Assembly: GCA_947165895.1 (NCBI GenBank)
Contig: CAMVCB010000002.1
Location: forward strand, 186,001 to 250,000
Length of the DNA: 64,000 nucleotides
Reading direction: 5' to 3'
DNA from: an uncultured Treponema sp.
GTDB lineage: Bacteria > Spirochaetota > Spirochaetia > Treponematales > Treponemataceae
Shown: positions 1 through 7,900 of the stretch, in pieces
Numbering within the stretch: position 1 is the first letter of the stretch
Layout of the letters: each line of letters begins with the position of its first letter
Position numbers and translations under genes: made by a program
The notes under the pieces: generated by a model
What the model was told of the DNA's origin: nothing
Database searches by the model: none
Seen by the model: only the letters and a program-made list of their open reading frames with translations

Positions 1-1
1 T

Positions 2-631
2 CGGGGGCGTTGCGGGGGGGAGAGAAGATAGCCTAAAATCTGCTGCCGCAGATTTCTTAACGGCTTTCGATTCATCAAGAAGCAGCCCAGCTGCTTCACT
101 CACCCCGCTAGAAGGGGTAGCGAGCAACGAAGTGTGAGCGAGGGGAAGGCTTTCCCCTTTTTTGTTTTCGTCATCTACCGTCTGAATGTTAATTGCATCT
201 TCACCAAAGATTTTATGAACTGCGCCGATAAATGTTTCCATGCGTTTAGTATTCTGTCCGTGGTAAGAATCCCAGGAAAGTCCGATTTTTCCGTCGTAGC
301 CGGCGTCGTAAAGAGTCTGAAGCTTTTGAAAAAGGTCGTTTTCATCCTTCCACCAGTCTCCGTTAGTCATAATCTGGTCGAACATAAAGTCACTTTCGAT
401 GGCAGCGCGGGTAATTTCGCACAAAAAATCCATATACAAAAACGGCTCTCCGCCGCTGAAGCCGATTTTTTCTATAGAAGTGCCCTTGCAGGAAAGCAGC
501 AGTTTTTTTGCTGCGTCGATTGAAATGCGTTTAGGCTCGCGGTTTACAAAACAGTGCTCGCAGTGCAGGTTGCAGGCGGTCGTGCAGGAAAAAATTATTT
601 CGGTTGGTGTAAATGGGCTTCCTTTCTTCAT
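2..631 (-). CDS. Radical SAM protein, N-terminal part (runs off left edge)
   Basis: Read on the minus strand from ATG at 631, the frame stays open to the window edge (210 codons). The N-terminus carries CNLHCEHC (residues about 20-27), the CxxxCxxC signature that binds the 4Fe-4S cluster in radical SAM enzymes, followed by FSGGEP, the usual SAM-contact GGE motif. From about residue 160 onward the translation becomes unlike an enzyme (rich in L, S, A and P: SLPLAHTSLLATPSSG and on). The DNA there (about 20-150) resembles the palindromic intergenic islands seen elsewhere in this window, so the gene may be interrupted by a repeat. A TAAAAT box lies six bases before the ATG and no ribosome site is visible. 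Substrate cannot be told. Confidence 0.75.
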   Translation of the reverse strand, partial: MKKGSPFTPTEIIFSCTTACNLHCEHCFVNREPKRISIDAAKKLLLSCKGTSIEKIGFSGGEPFLYMDFLCEITRAAIESDFMFDQIMTNGDWWKDENDLFQKLQTLYDAGYDGKIGLSWDSYHGQNTKRMETFIGAVHKIFGEDAINIQTVDDENKKGESLPLAHTSLLATPSSGVSEAAGLLLDESKAVKKSAAADFRLSSLPPATPP

Positions 632-659
632 AAGGATATTTTAATAAGTGTGAAAAAAA

Positions 660-765
660 ATAGCCACAGATTGACGCAGATAAACACAGATATAACTTTA
701 TATTTGAGAAGTCAATATTGCAAATAACTTATCTGTGTGAATCTGTGTCCCATCTGTGGCTTATT
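660..765. repeat. CACAGAT-type inverted repeat
   Basis: The stretch begins with agccacagattgacgcagat and ends with cccatctgtggctta, so its ends are inverted copies. The core words (acacagat, atctgtgt, catctgtggc) recur at 4862-4892 and 7741-7770. It is a dispersed non-coding repeat; no gene is supported here. Confidence 0.6.
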
Positions 766-780
766 AAAAACATCCTTTTG

Positions 781-805
781 ATTTTCGCCATCGCCGGGAC
801 CCGCA
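781..805. repeat. Half copy of GGGACCCGCA palindromic element
   Basis: The 24 bases at 782-805 match 45619-45642 with only two differences (core ttttcgcc, then gggacccgca). At 45.6 kb this sequence is the right arm of a long hairpin; here the left arm is missing, so this looks like a decayed or truncated copy just ahead of pgk. Confidence 0.55.
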
Positions 806-884
806 ATCTGCTATTCTTGCAGGGTAGAAATTCTATTACAAACACATTATTATATTTTCGTAAATCATTATTAGGAGATTCGCA

Positions 885-2153
885 ATGATTAAAACAGTAA
901 AAGATGTTGATCTTAAAGGCAAACGCATTATCATGCGCGTTGATTTTAACGTACCAATGAAGGACGGAGTTGTACAGGATGATACTCGTATCATGGCTGC
1001 ACTTCCTACTATTAAATACATTCTCGAGCAGAACCCACGTTCTCTCGTTCTTATGAGCCACCTTGGAGACCCTAAAAAGGACGTAAAAAAGGCTCAGGAA
1101 AAAGCTGAAAAGGCTGGTAAAACCTGGACAGAAGCTGATGCAGAAAAATTCATCAACGGAAAGAACCGCATGAAGCCGGTTGTAGAATATTTTGCAAAGA
1201 AACTCGGAAAGCCAGTTACCTTCCTTCCAGATGCACTCGGACAGAAGGCTGCTATCGATGCTCTTCCAGAAGGAGCTGTTGCAATGCTCGAGAACGTTCG
1301 CTTCCACAAGGAAGAGACTTCTAAAGATCCTGCAGAGCGCGATGTAATGGCAAAAGAACTTGCTACATACGGAGACATCTTCGTAAACGATGCATTCGGA
1401 ACTGCTCACCGCGATCAGGCTTCTACAGCTTCTATCGCAAAATTCATGCCAGTAGAAAGCGTTGGCGGCTTCCTTATGGAAAAAGAAGTTAAATACATTC
1501 AGCCAATGGTAACAAACCCGGAAAAACCAATGACTGCTATTATCGGTGGCGCAAAGGTTTCTTCAAAAATCGCTGTTCTCGAAAGCCTTATGAAGAACGC
1601 TTCTACACTCATCATTGGTGGTGGTATGGCTTATACATTCCTCAAGGCACAGGGCCACTCAATCGGTAAGTCACTTGTAGAAGATGACTTCCTTGATACA
1701 GCAAAGGATCTTCTTGCAAAGGCAGAAAAGGCTGGAGTTAAGATTCTTCTTCCAGTTGACCATGTTGGTGGTGCAGAATTTGCTGATAAGGATCCAGTTG
1801 CTGTTGATGCAGTTGATCTTCCAGATAACCTTATGGGTATGGATGTTGGTCCTAAGACTGTTGAACTTTACAAGAATGCTATTCTTGCTTCTAAGTCTAT
1901 CGTATGGAACGGACCAGTTGGAGTATTCGAGTTCGAAAACTTTGCAAAGGGAACTGAAGCTGTAGCCCGCCTGGTTGCAGAAGCAACTTCTAAGGGTGCT
2001 ATGACTGTAGTTGGTGGTGGTGACTCTGTTGCCGCTGTAAACAAGTTCAACCTTGCAGACAAGATGAGCCACGTTTCTACTGGTGGTGGTGCTTCCCTCG
2101 AATTCCTCGAAGGAAAAACTCTCCCAGGTATCGCTATCTTGGCAACAAAATAA
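885..2153 (+). CDS. pgk: Phosphoglycerate kinase
   Basis: Glycolytic enzyme that transfers the acyl phosphate of 1,3-bisphosphoglycerate to ADP, giving 3-phosphoglycerate and ATP in the cytosol. The 422-residue product has the family features in order: RVDFNVP near residue 20, SHLGDP near 60 (the usual SHLGRP substrate motif), ENVRFHKEE near 135, NDAFGTAHR near 170, a lysine-bearing GGAKVSSKI near 218, and the C-terminal nucleotide loop GGGDSVAAV near 375. Length is normal for bacterial PGK. The start is supported by TAGGAG about eight bases before ATG. It is transcribed alone: a strong terminator follows, and no other glycolytic gene is adjacent. Confidence 0.98.
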   Translation: MIKTVKDVDLKGKRIIMRVDFNVPMKDGVVQDDTRIMAALPTIKYILEQNPRSLVLMSHLGDPKKDVKKAQEKAEKAGKTWTEADAEKFINGKNRMKPVVEYFAKKLGKPVTFLPDALGQKAAIDALPEGAVAMLENVRFHKEETSKDPAERDVMAKELATYGDIFVNDAFGTAHRDQASTASIAKFMPVESVGGFLMEKEVKYIQPMVTNPEKPMTAIIGGAKVSSKIAVLESLMKNASTLIIGGGMAYTFLKAQGHSIGKSLVEDDFLDTAKDLLAKAEKAGVKILLPVDHVGGAEFADKDPVAVDAVDLPDNLMGMDVGPKTVELYKNAILASKSIVWNGPVGVFEFENFAKGTEAVARLVAEATSKGAMTVVGGGDSVAAVNKFNLADKMSHVSTGGGASLEFLEGKTLPGIAILATK

Positions 2154-2189
2154 GGCTAAAAATCTTAATACCTTAATATAACATATTAC

Positions 2190-2228
2190 ATGCCGCTCCT
2201 GCTGCGCGCCGGGGCGGCATTTTTTTTA
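2190..2228 (+). terminator. Rho-independent terminator of pgk
   Basis: atgccgctcc pairs with ggggcggcat across an 11-base loop (one G-U pair) and is followed by a run of T. It sits 37 bases after the pgk stop. Confidence 0.85.
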
Positions 2229-2247
2229 ACTTTTTCCCATCTTTTTT

Positions 2248-2290
2248 CAAAAACATTGCCGGAATTCGCAATTTAAGTCCATTTTAACTA
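2248..2290 (+). promoter_or_regulatory. Leader motif shared by two Rpn genes
   Basis: caaaaacattgccggaattc at 2248 is nearly identical to the sequence at 6149-6171 on the minus strand. It stands at a similar distance ahead of both complete Rpn genes and nowhere else seen in the window. It may be a promoter or operator, or a conserved boundary of a mobile unit. Confidence 0.5.
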
Positions 2291-2323
2291 TAGAGAAATG
2301 CAAAATTTCATCTGGAGGAAAAT

Positions 2324-3142
2324 ATGCAGAAAACAGTTTTCGACAACATTAATCCGGCCGTGCTTGAACGTGTAAAAAGTTTACGTCTAATAGATGATGA
2401 ACTTATGACAGTGGTATTCAACGGTGATGTAAGTGCGACAGAATTTCTAATCAGGATTCTATTAAATCGTAATGATCTGATAGTTAAAAAATCAATGACG
2501 CAGGTGCAGAAACAGAATCTTTTTGGACGCTCAGTGAAACTTGATGTAGTTGCTGAAGATATCTTTAAAAATGAATATAACATCGAAATTCAGCAGACAA
2601 AGAAAGGAGCTGGTGCCCGCAGAGTGCGCTATCATCAGGCAATGCTGGACTGTCATAGTCTGCAAAAGGGAACAAAATTTGAGGATTTACCGAATTTATA
2701 TATTATTTTCATTCTTGAACACGATTTCTATGGAAAAGGTGAGCCAATATACATTGTAAATAAAACTCTGAATATAAAAGATGAAGACGGCACTAATTTG
2801 CCATTTAATGATGGCTGTAATATAATGTACATCAACGGTGATTACAGAGGCGACGATTCTTTGGGAAAACTTATGCATGATTTTTCAACACCAAACGCCG
2901 ATGAAATGTATTATGATGAACTTGCGAAAAAAGTTCGCTTTCACAAGCAGGATGAAAAGGGGGTTCAAATGGCGAGTCAAATTGTAGAAGAATATGGAGA
3001 TGAGCGTGCTGCCGATGCAAAAGAGGAAAAATCTATCGAAGATGCCCTTGTTCTCATAAAAGATTTTTCTGTATCCCCTGAACTTGCTGCTGAAAAGATG
3101 AGGGCTCCATTAGATAAAGTTCTTGAGGCAATGCAATCATAA
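2324..3142 (+). CDS. Rpn family PD-(D/E)XK nuclease / transposase-like protein
   Basis: A 272-residue member of the PD-(D/E)XK family (PDDEXK_2, 'Rpn recombination-promoting nuclease'). The active-site pattern is visible: KLDVVAED supplies the aspartate near residue 72, and YNIEIQQ the glutamate plus trailing Q near 87. Then comes the family pattern of a YHQAMLD helix and a strand ending YIIFI. The C-terminus ends in a short helical tail (ELAAEKMRAPLDKVLEAMQS), a variable module reused at the end of the Rpn gene at 5254. The start has GGAGG seven bases upstream. Known relatives cleave DNA and promote recombination without encoding a normal transposase. The gene lies alone between pgk and a porin and shares a leader motif with the second Rpn gene. 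Confidence 0.85.
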   Translation: MQKTVFDNINPAVLERVKSLRLIDDELMTVVFNGDVSATEFLIRILLNRNDLIVKKSMTQVQKQNLFGRSVKLDVVAEDIFKNEYNIEIQQTKKGAGARRVRYHQAMLDCHSLQKGTKFEDLPNLYIIFILEHDFYGKGEPIYIVNKTLNIKDEDGTNLPFNDGCNIMYINGDYRGDDSLGKLMHDFSTPNADEMYYDELAKKVRFHKQDEKGVQMASQIVEEYGDERAADAKEEKSIEDALVLIKDFSVSPELAAEKMRAPLDKVLEAMQS

Positions 3143-3453
3143 TTTAGTCATTAAAAATATCTTTTGGAAGCTCTTCCCACCTAACTAACGTTCATTTGCT
3201 TAAAAATAAGGTAAAATCTTATCAATTTCATAGCCTTTTCAGGGCTTCGGACTGCAGGTGTACCGCAGGGAATACGGCTAAACCTAATCGAAAAATCAGT
3301 GAAATATTATCTATTGGCAACCGATTGCAGAGTAAATTGCAATCGGTTGCTTTAAGATATAACAAAACTTTAGCGTTTAACCTGTCATAAACCATATTAA
3401 ACCAAAAAGTTACTGTTTTTTTATAAGAATAAGTAATTTTTTAATTTTTTTTC
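3143..3453. other. Non-coding gap with a hairpin
   Basis: No credible gene is seen. The only clear structure is a perfect 13-bp inverted repeat (gcaaccgattgca at 3317-3329 with its complement at 3338-3350), followed by a short T-run. It could terminate the Rpn transcript. The short open frame across 3196-3390 has neither ribosome site nor recognisable sequence. Confidence 0.5.
3317..3353 (+). terminator. Probable terminator hairpin after Rpn gene
   Basis: Perfect 13-bp stem with an 8-base loop, but only three T residues follow. It is far (about 175 bases) from the preceding stop, so the role is tentative. Confidence 0.45.
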
Positions 3454-3482
3454 TTGACTTGCCATTTTGGGTGTGCTAAGAT
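3454..3482 (+). promoter_or_regulatory. Sigma-70 type promoter of porin 1
   Basis: TTGACT and TAAGAT are separated by exactly 17 bases, about 75 bases before the porin ATG. This is one of the best promoter matches in the window, as expected for an abundant outer-membrane protein. Confidence 0.75.
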
Positions 3483-3542
3483 TTTTATATAAAAAGGTAT
3501 CAAATAAAAAAGTCGTTGACTCTTTTGAGGCCTAAAAAAAAA

Positions 3543-3598
3543 GGAGGATTTTTTCAAATGAAAAAAATCGTTGGAATTATTGCAGCTGCTGCATTGGC
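3543..3598 (+). repeat. Left copy of 56-bp inverted repeat (porin start region)
   Basis: Ribosome site, spacer, start codon and first 13 codons of porin 1 are base-for-base identical to the minus strand of 9030-9085. The identity covers 15 bases of non-coding leader as well as the signal-peptide codons, so it exceeds protein-level constraint. Confidence 0.9.
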
Positions 3599-4733
3599 TG
3601 CATCTGCTTTCGCTGAAGTAAGCGTTGGTTCTTGGAATAGACAGGACTATGTACCATTGGCATACAATGGAACCGACTTGGTTCATGGTGGAATGGTAAA
3701 CTGGGATATGTGGCGTGGTGCTAACCCAGGTGTAAATCAGGGACGTATTGGTATTGGATTTAACGCTAATGCTGATGATGTTGCAGGTTTATCTGCAGAT
3801 TTACATGGAAATAATGGTCAATTTGAACTTGGTGATAACGCATACATTTGGGTTAAGCCATTTAATTTCATGAAAATTTCTATGGGTAAAATCGAAAACA
3901 ACTGGAAGAGAGGAAATCTTTGCTATGGTTTCTTTGATCACACAATCCGTATCGGTGGTGGACGCATTGGTGAAGATTTAACTTTCCAGAAAAAAGATGC
4001 AAACTTCTCAGTTCTTCTTACTCCAGTTGAAGGACTTGAAATTGACTACTCTGTTTCAACAACTTCTGGTGGAACATATTTCTATAATTCAGTATGGAAT
4101 CAGGCTCGTTTTGGTGTTGCTTATGCAATTGATGGTGTTGGTACAATCAAAGCTCAGATTCGTGGTAAAGACAATGCTACAAACAAAGATGGTGACAAAG
4201 TTGCTTGGGGTGTTGCAAACGTTGCATTTGATTTGACTTCTGTAGAGAATTTATTCTTGACTGTTGGTGCATATGCTCCAACAACCTTTGCAGCTCTTGG
4301 AAGTGACAATAAACAGGACGGTGATTCAACTGTAAAAGTTGCTCTTGGTGTAAACTATAAACTTGATGCTTTGACTCTCCATGCATTTGCAGATACTCGT
4401 CTTTTGGTTGCAGATGTTGAATCTGCAAATCCACTTAAAGATGCTAACAAATTTGGATTTGCATTTGGTGCTGGTGTAGATTTCGCTATTACAGATGCTT
4501 ATACATTGATTGCTGATGTTCGCTATAACGATGCTTGGTATAACACAGTTGGAAATGACAAAAAAGCAAAAGACTGTCTTGCATTCTATGCTGGTATTGC
4601 ACACCAGATTTCCAATGCAACACTTGACATCGGTTTTGAAGGATCTACAAATTCTGTAGGATGCTATGTTGATCCATCAAAAGCAGATGCATTCACATTT
4701 GCTATCCCTCTTCAGGTTACAGTTGGATTCTAA
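3558..4733 (+). CDS. Outer-membrane porin-like beta-barrel protein (porin 1)
   Basis: A 391-residue secreted protein. The start at 3558 is chosen over an upstream in-frame codon because AAGGAGG lies just before it and the product then begins with a clean signal peptide (MKKIVGIIAAAALAASAFA, cleavage before EVSVGSW). The mature part is strand-rich with alternating aromatic and polar residues, repeated VGAY/FGAGVDF-type hairpins, and a final strand ending LQVTVGF with a terminal aromatic residue, the usual outer-membrane insertion signal. This fits short treponemal porins; substrate is unknown. It is a paralogue of the protein at 7901-9070 with the same signal peptide, related C-terminal strands (LTLHA and FGAGVDFA versus LTLHA and VGAGVDYA) and the same 3' flank. 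It is transcribed alone from a strong promoter and ends in a terminator. Confidence 0.8.
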   Translation: MKKIVGIIAAAALAASAFAEVSVGSWNRQDYVPLAYNGTDLVHGGMVNWDMWRGANPGVNQGRIGIGFNANADDVAGLSADLHGNNGQFELGDNAYIWVKPFNFMKISMGKIENNWKRGNLCYGFFDHTIRIGGGRIGEDLTFQKKDANFSVLLTPVEGLEIDYSVSTTSGGTYFYNSVWNQARFGVAYAIDGVGTIKAQIRGKDNATNKDGDKVAWGVANVAFDLTSVENLFLTVGAYAPTTFAALGSDNKQDGDSTVKVALGVNYKLDALTLHAFADTRLLVADVESANPLKDANKFGFAFGAGVDFAITDAYTLIADVRYNDAWYNTVGNDKKAKDCLAFYAGIAHQISNATLDIGFEGSTNSVGCYVDPSKADAFTFAIPLQVTVGF

Positions 4734-4744
4734 TTCCACCTTCT

Positions 4745-4890
4745 GGACTTAGAAACCTAGCTTAAAAAGCAAAAAGCGGTTGCCTTTTGGTAATCGCTTT
4801 TTTTTTATATCAACATAATAAATAATCCAAATAACTTAAAGCTTTCCCTTACAGCTCGCCATCCGTGTAAATCTGTGTTCCATCTGTGGC
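4745..4890. repeat. Left arm of 146-bp inverted repeat
   Basis: From ggacttagaaacctagctt to ccatctgtggc, this flank is about 90 % identical (by eye) to the complement of 7741-7888. It contains the porin terminator and, at its outer end, the CACAGAT repeat. The two arms enclose the Rpn island. Confidence 0.85.
4771..4806 (+). terminator. Terminator of porin 1
   Basis: aaaaagcggttgcc pairs with ggtaatcgcttttt around a tttt loop, with the T-run continuing. The same hairpin is found inverted after porin 2. Confidence 0.9.
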
Positions 4891-4909
4891 TAAAATCTTA
4901 TCTCTTCCA

Positions 4910-5218
4910 CTACACTACCGGCATAGGAGTTTTTACAATTTCTTTTATCTTCTCAACAGGCATATTTAATGACTTTGCAATAATTTCCAGCGAAACTCCA
5001 TTTTCATATAAACTGCGGGCAGCTTCAACAGCCTTTTGCTCTGCACCAGCTTCTTTGCCGCTTTCAAAATCATATGCTCTCTGTCTTTCCCATTCCATAT
5101 ACTGCCTCTTCCATTGCGTATTATGCTTTGCGTCTTCTGCCAGCCGGGCAACTTTCTTTGAAAAATCATCACCTGCTTTTTGTCCGGCAACCAGCTTTAC
5201 AAAATAAAAGAAATGACG
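4910..5218 (-). pseudogene. C-terminal remnant of an Rpn gene with a different tail
   Basis: The minus-strand frame is open from a TAA at 5219-5221 to the stop at 4910. Its first part (KLVAGQKAGDDFSKK onward, through WERQRAYDF) is a near-exact copy of the internal part of the neighbouring Rpn protein: 5049-5199 matches 5417-5567. The remainder differs (SLYENGVSLEIIAKSLNMP). The nuclease half is absent and there is no ribosome site, so this is a partial tandem duplication or a stored tail cassette. A perfect inverted repeat (aaatgac/gtcattt) marks 5211-5228 at its broken end. Confidence 0.8.
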
Positions 5219-5253
5219 TTAGTCATTTCCAATCCGTGTGGCAACTTTTAATT

Positions 5254-6114
5254 TTACTTTTCCAGTGCTTCCAGCACCAGTTCCAATGGCGCATTCATAT
5301 CTTTAGCAGCAATATCTGGCGATGCATTATATTTTTTTACCAGCATTACGGCATCTTCAACAGCTTTCTGCTCAGCACCAAGAGAAATTCCAGCTTCCTT
5401 GCCAATTTCTATACCTGCTTCCTTGCCGCTTTCGAAATCATATGCTCTCTGTCTTTCCCATTCCATATACTGCCTCTTCCATTGCGTGTTATGCTTTGCA
5501 TCCTCTGCCAGCCGGGCAACCTTCTTGGAAAAATCATCACCAGCTTTTTGTCCGGCAACCAGCTTTAAAAACTCTTTCTGTTTTTCATTCAGTATTTTAT
5601 CATAGTTATCCGCAATGTAAAAGATTTTATAAGCCCGGTCGTTAAGACACAGAGAATTATCTTCCAGGCAGATATTTTCAAAATGATAGCATGGCAGCCC
5701 TTTTTCAAAAATGTCGGGAATACAGATAAAGATTACGTATGAGTTTTTCAGTTCCTTATAGGTCTGCCCGGATTTTAAACAATCCACATCAATCGTTCCC
5801 TGATAGTAACGGGCGCGCTCAGGTAATTCCTTTGTATCCGTCGCTTGAAGTTCAATATTATAGGCATTGCTTTCGTTCTTAGCATAAATGTCCAGCCGGA
5901 TTCCCTTGCTGCCGAAATCTGTTTCAATTACTTCTTCCCCGCGCATTTCGATGCGGTCTATTTCTATTTCCAGAAGAAGTTCCAGCAGCTCCTTGCAGAC
6001 GTCAGGATTATGCCTCATTACCTTGTAAAAGATAAAATTGTTTGCAATTGTAGCCCTTTCCCATTTTTCTTCCGGTGTGAGCAGCCGCTCATCAATTATT
6101 CGTTTATCAGTCAT
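5254..6114 (-). CDS. Rpn family PD-(D/E)XK nuclease / transposase-like protein
   Basis: A 286-residue relative of the protein at 2324-3142 but of a different subgroup. The nuclease core shows RLDIYAKNE (aspartate near residue 75) and AYNIELQAT (glutamate near 86), then RARYYQGTID and a strand YVIFIC. The C-terminal third is charged and helical, with a short repeat (GKEAGIEIGKEAGISLGAEQ). It ends in the same type of tail as the first Rpn protein (ASPDIAAKDMNAPLELVLEALEK). ATG at 6114 has GGAGG seven bases upstream, and the leader motif at 6149-6171 is shared with the first Rpn gene. Relatives are believed to nick or cut DNA and raise recombination frequency; a mobile-element role is inferred. 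Confidence 0.85.
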   Translation of the reverse strand: MTDKRIIDERLLTPEEKWERATIANNFIFYKVMRHNPDVCKELLELLLEIEIDRIEMRGEEVIETDFGSKGIRLDIYAKNESNAYNIELQATDTKELPERARYYQGTIDVDCLKSGQTYKELKNSYVIFICIPDIFEKGLPCYHFENICLEDNSLCLNDRAYKIFYIADNYDKILNEKQKEFLKLVAGQKAGDDFSKKVARLAEDAKHNTQWKRQYMEWERQRAYDFESGKEAGIEIGKEAGISLGAEQKAVEDAVMLVKKYNASPDIAAKDMNAPLELVLEALEK

Positions 6115-6148
6115 TCAAAATCCTCCATACCTTAATATGGATTTTTTT

Positions 6149-6171
6149 TGCAAATTCCGGCAATGTTTTGA
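6149..6171 (-). promoter_or_regulatory. Rpn leader motif, second copy
   Basis: Minus-strand sequence caaaacattgccggaattt matches 2248-2270 and stands about 35 bases ahead of the start codon of the 5254-6114 gene. Confidence 0.5.
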
Positions 6172-6245
6172 GAAATTTTTGTAATTTTTTTTGAAAATAA
6201 CTTCAAAAAAAATATGCAAGATTAGTAAAACTTTTACCAAACAAA

Positions 6246-6275
6246 AAAGCACCTGACAGATACGGCAGGTGCTTT
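6246..6275 (-). terminator. Terminator of the 6300-7049 gene
   Basis: On the minus strand gcacctg pairs with caggtgc around a 10-base loop and is followed by TTTTTTGTTT. It lies about 25 bases after the stop codon. Confidence 0.8.
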
Positions 6276-6299
6276 CTTGCAGGTTATATTTTGTCCCTT

Positions 6300-7049
6300 T
6301 TATTCTTCGTAAACGTCTTTTTCAGGGCCATTATACTCTTCTTTTTCCTGGATGATTTTGTTCTGGAAACCCGAAATTTTTTCTTCGTATTCAGCCTGGA
6401 GGGTATTAAGCTGATCCTGATTTAATTTTGCAGCAAAATCTTTTGCCTGAGCACGTGTAAAATACATTGTTACAGTAGGAAAATCTTTCACTGTATATTT
6501 TGGCTGGTTTGGAGCTTCATCTTTTGCTCCCTGAACTGAAATTACAAAATATGGAGATTTCTTTTCAAAACGATATCCTGTTTTAAAGGTTGTATTTGCT
6601 TCGTGATTCATCATAAGCTTTACAGTTCCAAATTCTGCAAAACATTTGCCTTTTCCGTACATTTTTGTTGTCTTGTTATTGTTGCGGATAAGTCTTTTGT
6701 TTGCAAAATCATCAAGATATAAATCAACAGCTTTGATTATTATCTCTCTGTCTGCTTCTGAAAAGGAAAACTTAAAAAACATTGTTTCAAAATATGTCGA
6801 AACTCCGGCTCTTTTGGCAACAGGATCATAAATCATTGTTGACGGACGCTGTTTCTGCTGCTGAAATACATTGTTTGTCTGAAGTTCAACATCGTCGTAT
6901 TCTACATATTTCTGTTTTCCAACAAAAAGCTCTTTCCAGAAGCTGACACTTTCGCCATTTGCATCATATTTTGTTTTTGCAGTAATTCCGGCTGCAAGCA
7001 CAGTGATAAGGATAGCTGTAAAAGCGGTAATTTTTACGTTTTTTTTCAT
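6300..7049 (-). CDS. Secreted protein of unknown function
   Basis: A 249-residue product not recognised. It starts with a basic stretch and a hydrophobic segment (MKKNVKITAFTAILITVLAAGITA) that reads as a signal peptide or single anchor. The rest is hydrophilic and probably periplasmic, with two strand-rich halves (TVKLMMNHE, PYFVISVQG, TVTMYFTRA) and an acidic helical C-terminus (EYEEKISGFQNKIIQEKEEYNG). No lipobox or enzyme motif is visible. It sits between Rpn genes inside the inverted-repeat-bounded island and has its own terminator. A stretch of A/T-rich bases precedes the start (GGAGAT six bases upstream serves as ribosome site). Confidence 0.6.
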   Translation of the reverse strand: MKKNVKITAFTAILITVLAAGITAKTKYDANGESVSFWKELFVGKQKYVEYDDVELQTNNVFQQQKQRPSTMIYDPVAKRAGVSTYFETMFFKFSFSEADREIIIKAVDLYLDDFANKRLIRNNNKTTKMYGKGKCFAEFGTVKLMMNHEANTTFKTGYRFEKKSPYFVISVQGAKDEAPNQPKYTVKDFPTVTMYFTRAQAKDFAAKLNQDQLNTLQAEYEEKISGFQNKIIQEKEEYNGPEKDVYEE

Positions 7050-7172
7050 TTTTAAATCTCCATGATTAACAATTTTAAAGAAGAAGGCTTTCTTACTTAT
7101 ATAAAATAAAACTGTTTATTTATGTTTTCGTTACAAATTAATTTTATCAAAAAAAAAGGATAAATACCACCT

Positions 7173-7685
7173 GTGATTACGGGTAAAAAGTCAATCCCTC
7201 AGAAGCAGGAACTGAAGCTTTCTGATGCCTTTTATGAAAAAGACGACAGTAAACTGGAGCTTGTGGTAAAAGTCAAAAACTGCTCGGACTATATGAATTT
7301 GCCGGTTTTCAATAATTGTGATATTCTTAGGGAGTACTGCAGGTTTATTGAAATAGTCGAACAAACCTACAGCAGGCATTTTCCAAAACGCTCGATAAGA
7401 CGGGCCATTGAAATCGCGAGAGACGAAGGCATTCTTTCTGAATATTTAGACCGGAAGTCGCGGGAGGTAATAAACATGTTATGTGCAAAGTATGATTATA
7501 AAATGGACATTGCAGTAAAACAGGAAGAAGCCCGTGCAGAAGGCATTGTAGAAGGTCAACAAAAGAAAGCTGTTGAAGATGCTGAAAGGGCTATAAAGCT
7601 TGGACTTACTGTTGAACAGGTTGCTGCTATTACATCTTTACCTGAAGATAAAATCCTTGAACTGAAAGAAATGATTGAAAATTAA
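7173..7685 (+). pseudogene. 5'-truncated Rpn-type gene (C-terminal half only)
   Basis: The 170-residue frame, opened by GTG at 7173, corresponds to the C-terminal half of Rpn/PDDEXK proteins: LKLSDAFYEKDD, then CDILREYCRFIEIVEQ, the family helix AIEIARDEGILSEYLDRKSREVI, and a tail GIVEGQQKKAVEDAERAIKLGLTVEQVAAITSLPEDKI. The nuclease core that normally comes first is missing and there is an in-frame stop just upstream, so this is most likely a remnant. The tail resembles an HTH-like LTVEQVAAITSLP unit comparable with the alternate tail in the 4910-5218 fragment (GVSLEIIAKSLNMP). A small translated protein cannot be excluded. Confidence 0.7.
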
Positions 7686-7740
7686 TAGTCTCAAATGGCT
7701 TAACGCTGCTTGCCGACTTAACGAAGGAAATATTGTTTTA

Positions 7741-7888
7741 ACCACAGATGGAACACAGATTTACACGGATGGTGGATTGTAAGGGAAAGATTTTAGTTAT
7801 TTGGATTATTTATTTTAATATGTTGATATAAAAAAAGCGGTTACCAAAAGGCAACCGCTTTTGCTTTTTAAGCTAGGTTTCTAAGTCC
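7741..7888. repeat. Right arm of 146-bp inverted repeat
   Basis: Inverted copy of 4745-4890, including the CACAGAT word (accacagatggaacacagat) and the porin terminator hairpin. Confidence 0.85.
7830..7862 (-). terminator. Terminator of porin 2
   Basis: On the minus strand aaaagcggttgcc pairs with ggtaaccgctttt around tttt, followed by T residues; the inverted counterpart of the hairpin at 4771-4806. Confidence 0.9.
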
Positions 7889-7900
7889 AATGGGTTGGAA

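Noticed and set aside
729-1409. 226-codon open frame opposite pgk
   Set aside because: It is antisense to a certain gene, has cysteine/serine-rich unlikely composition, and owes its length to codon bias of pgk.
3196-3390. Small protein or riboswitch in the gap before porin 1
   Set aside because: No ribosome site, no recognisable motif; only a hairpin near 3317-3350 is supportable.
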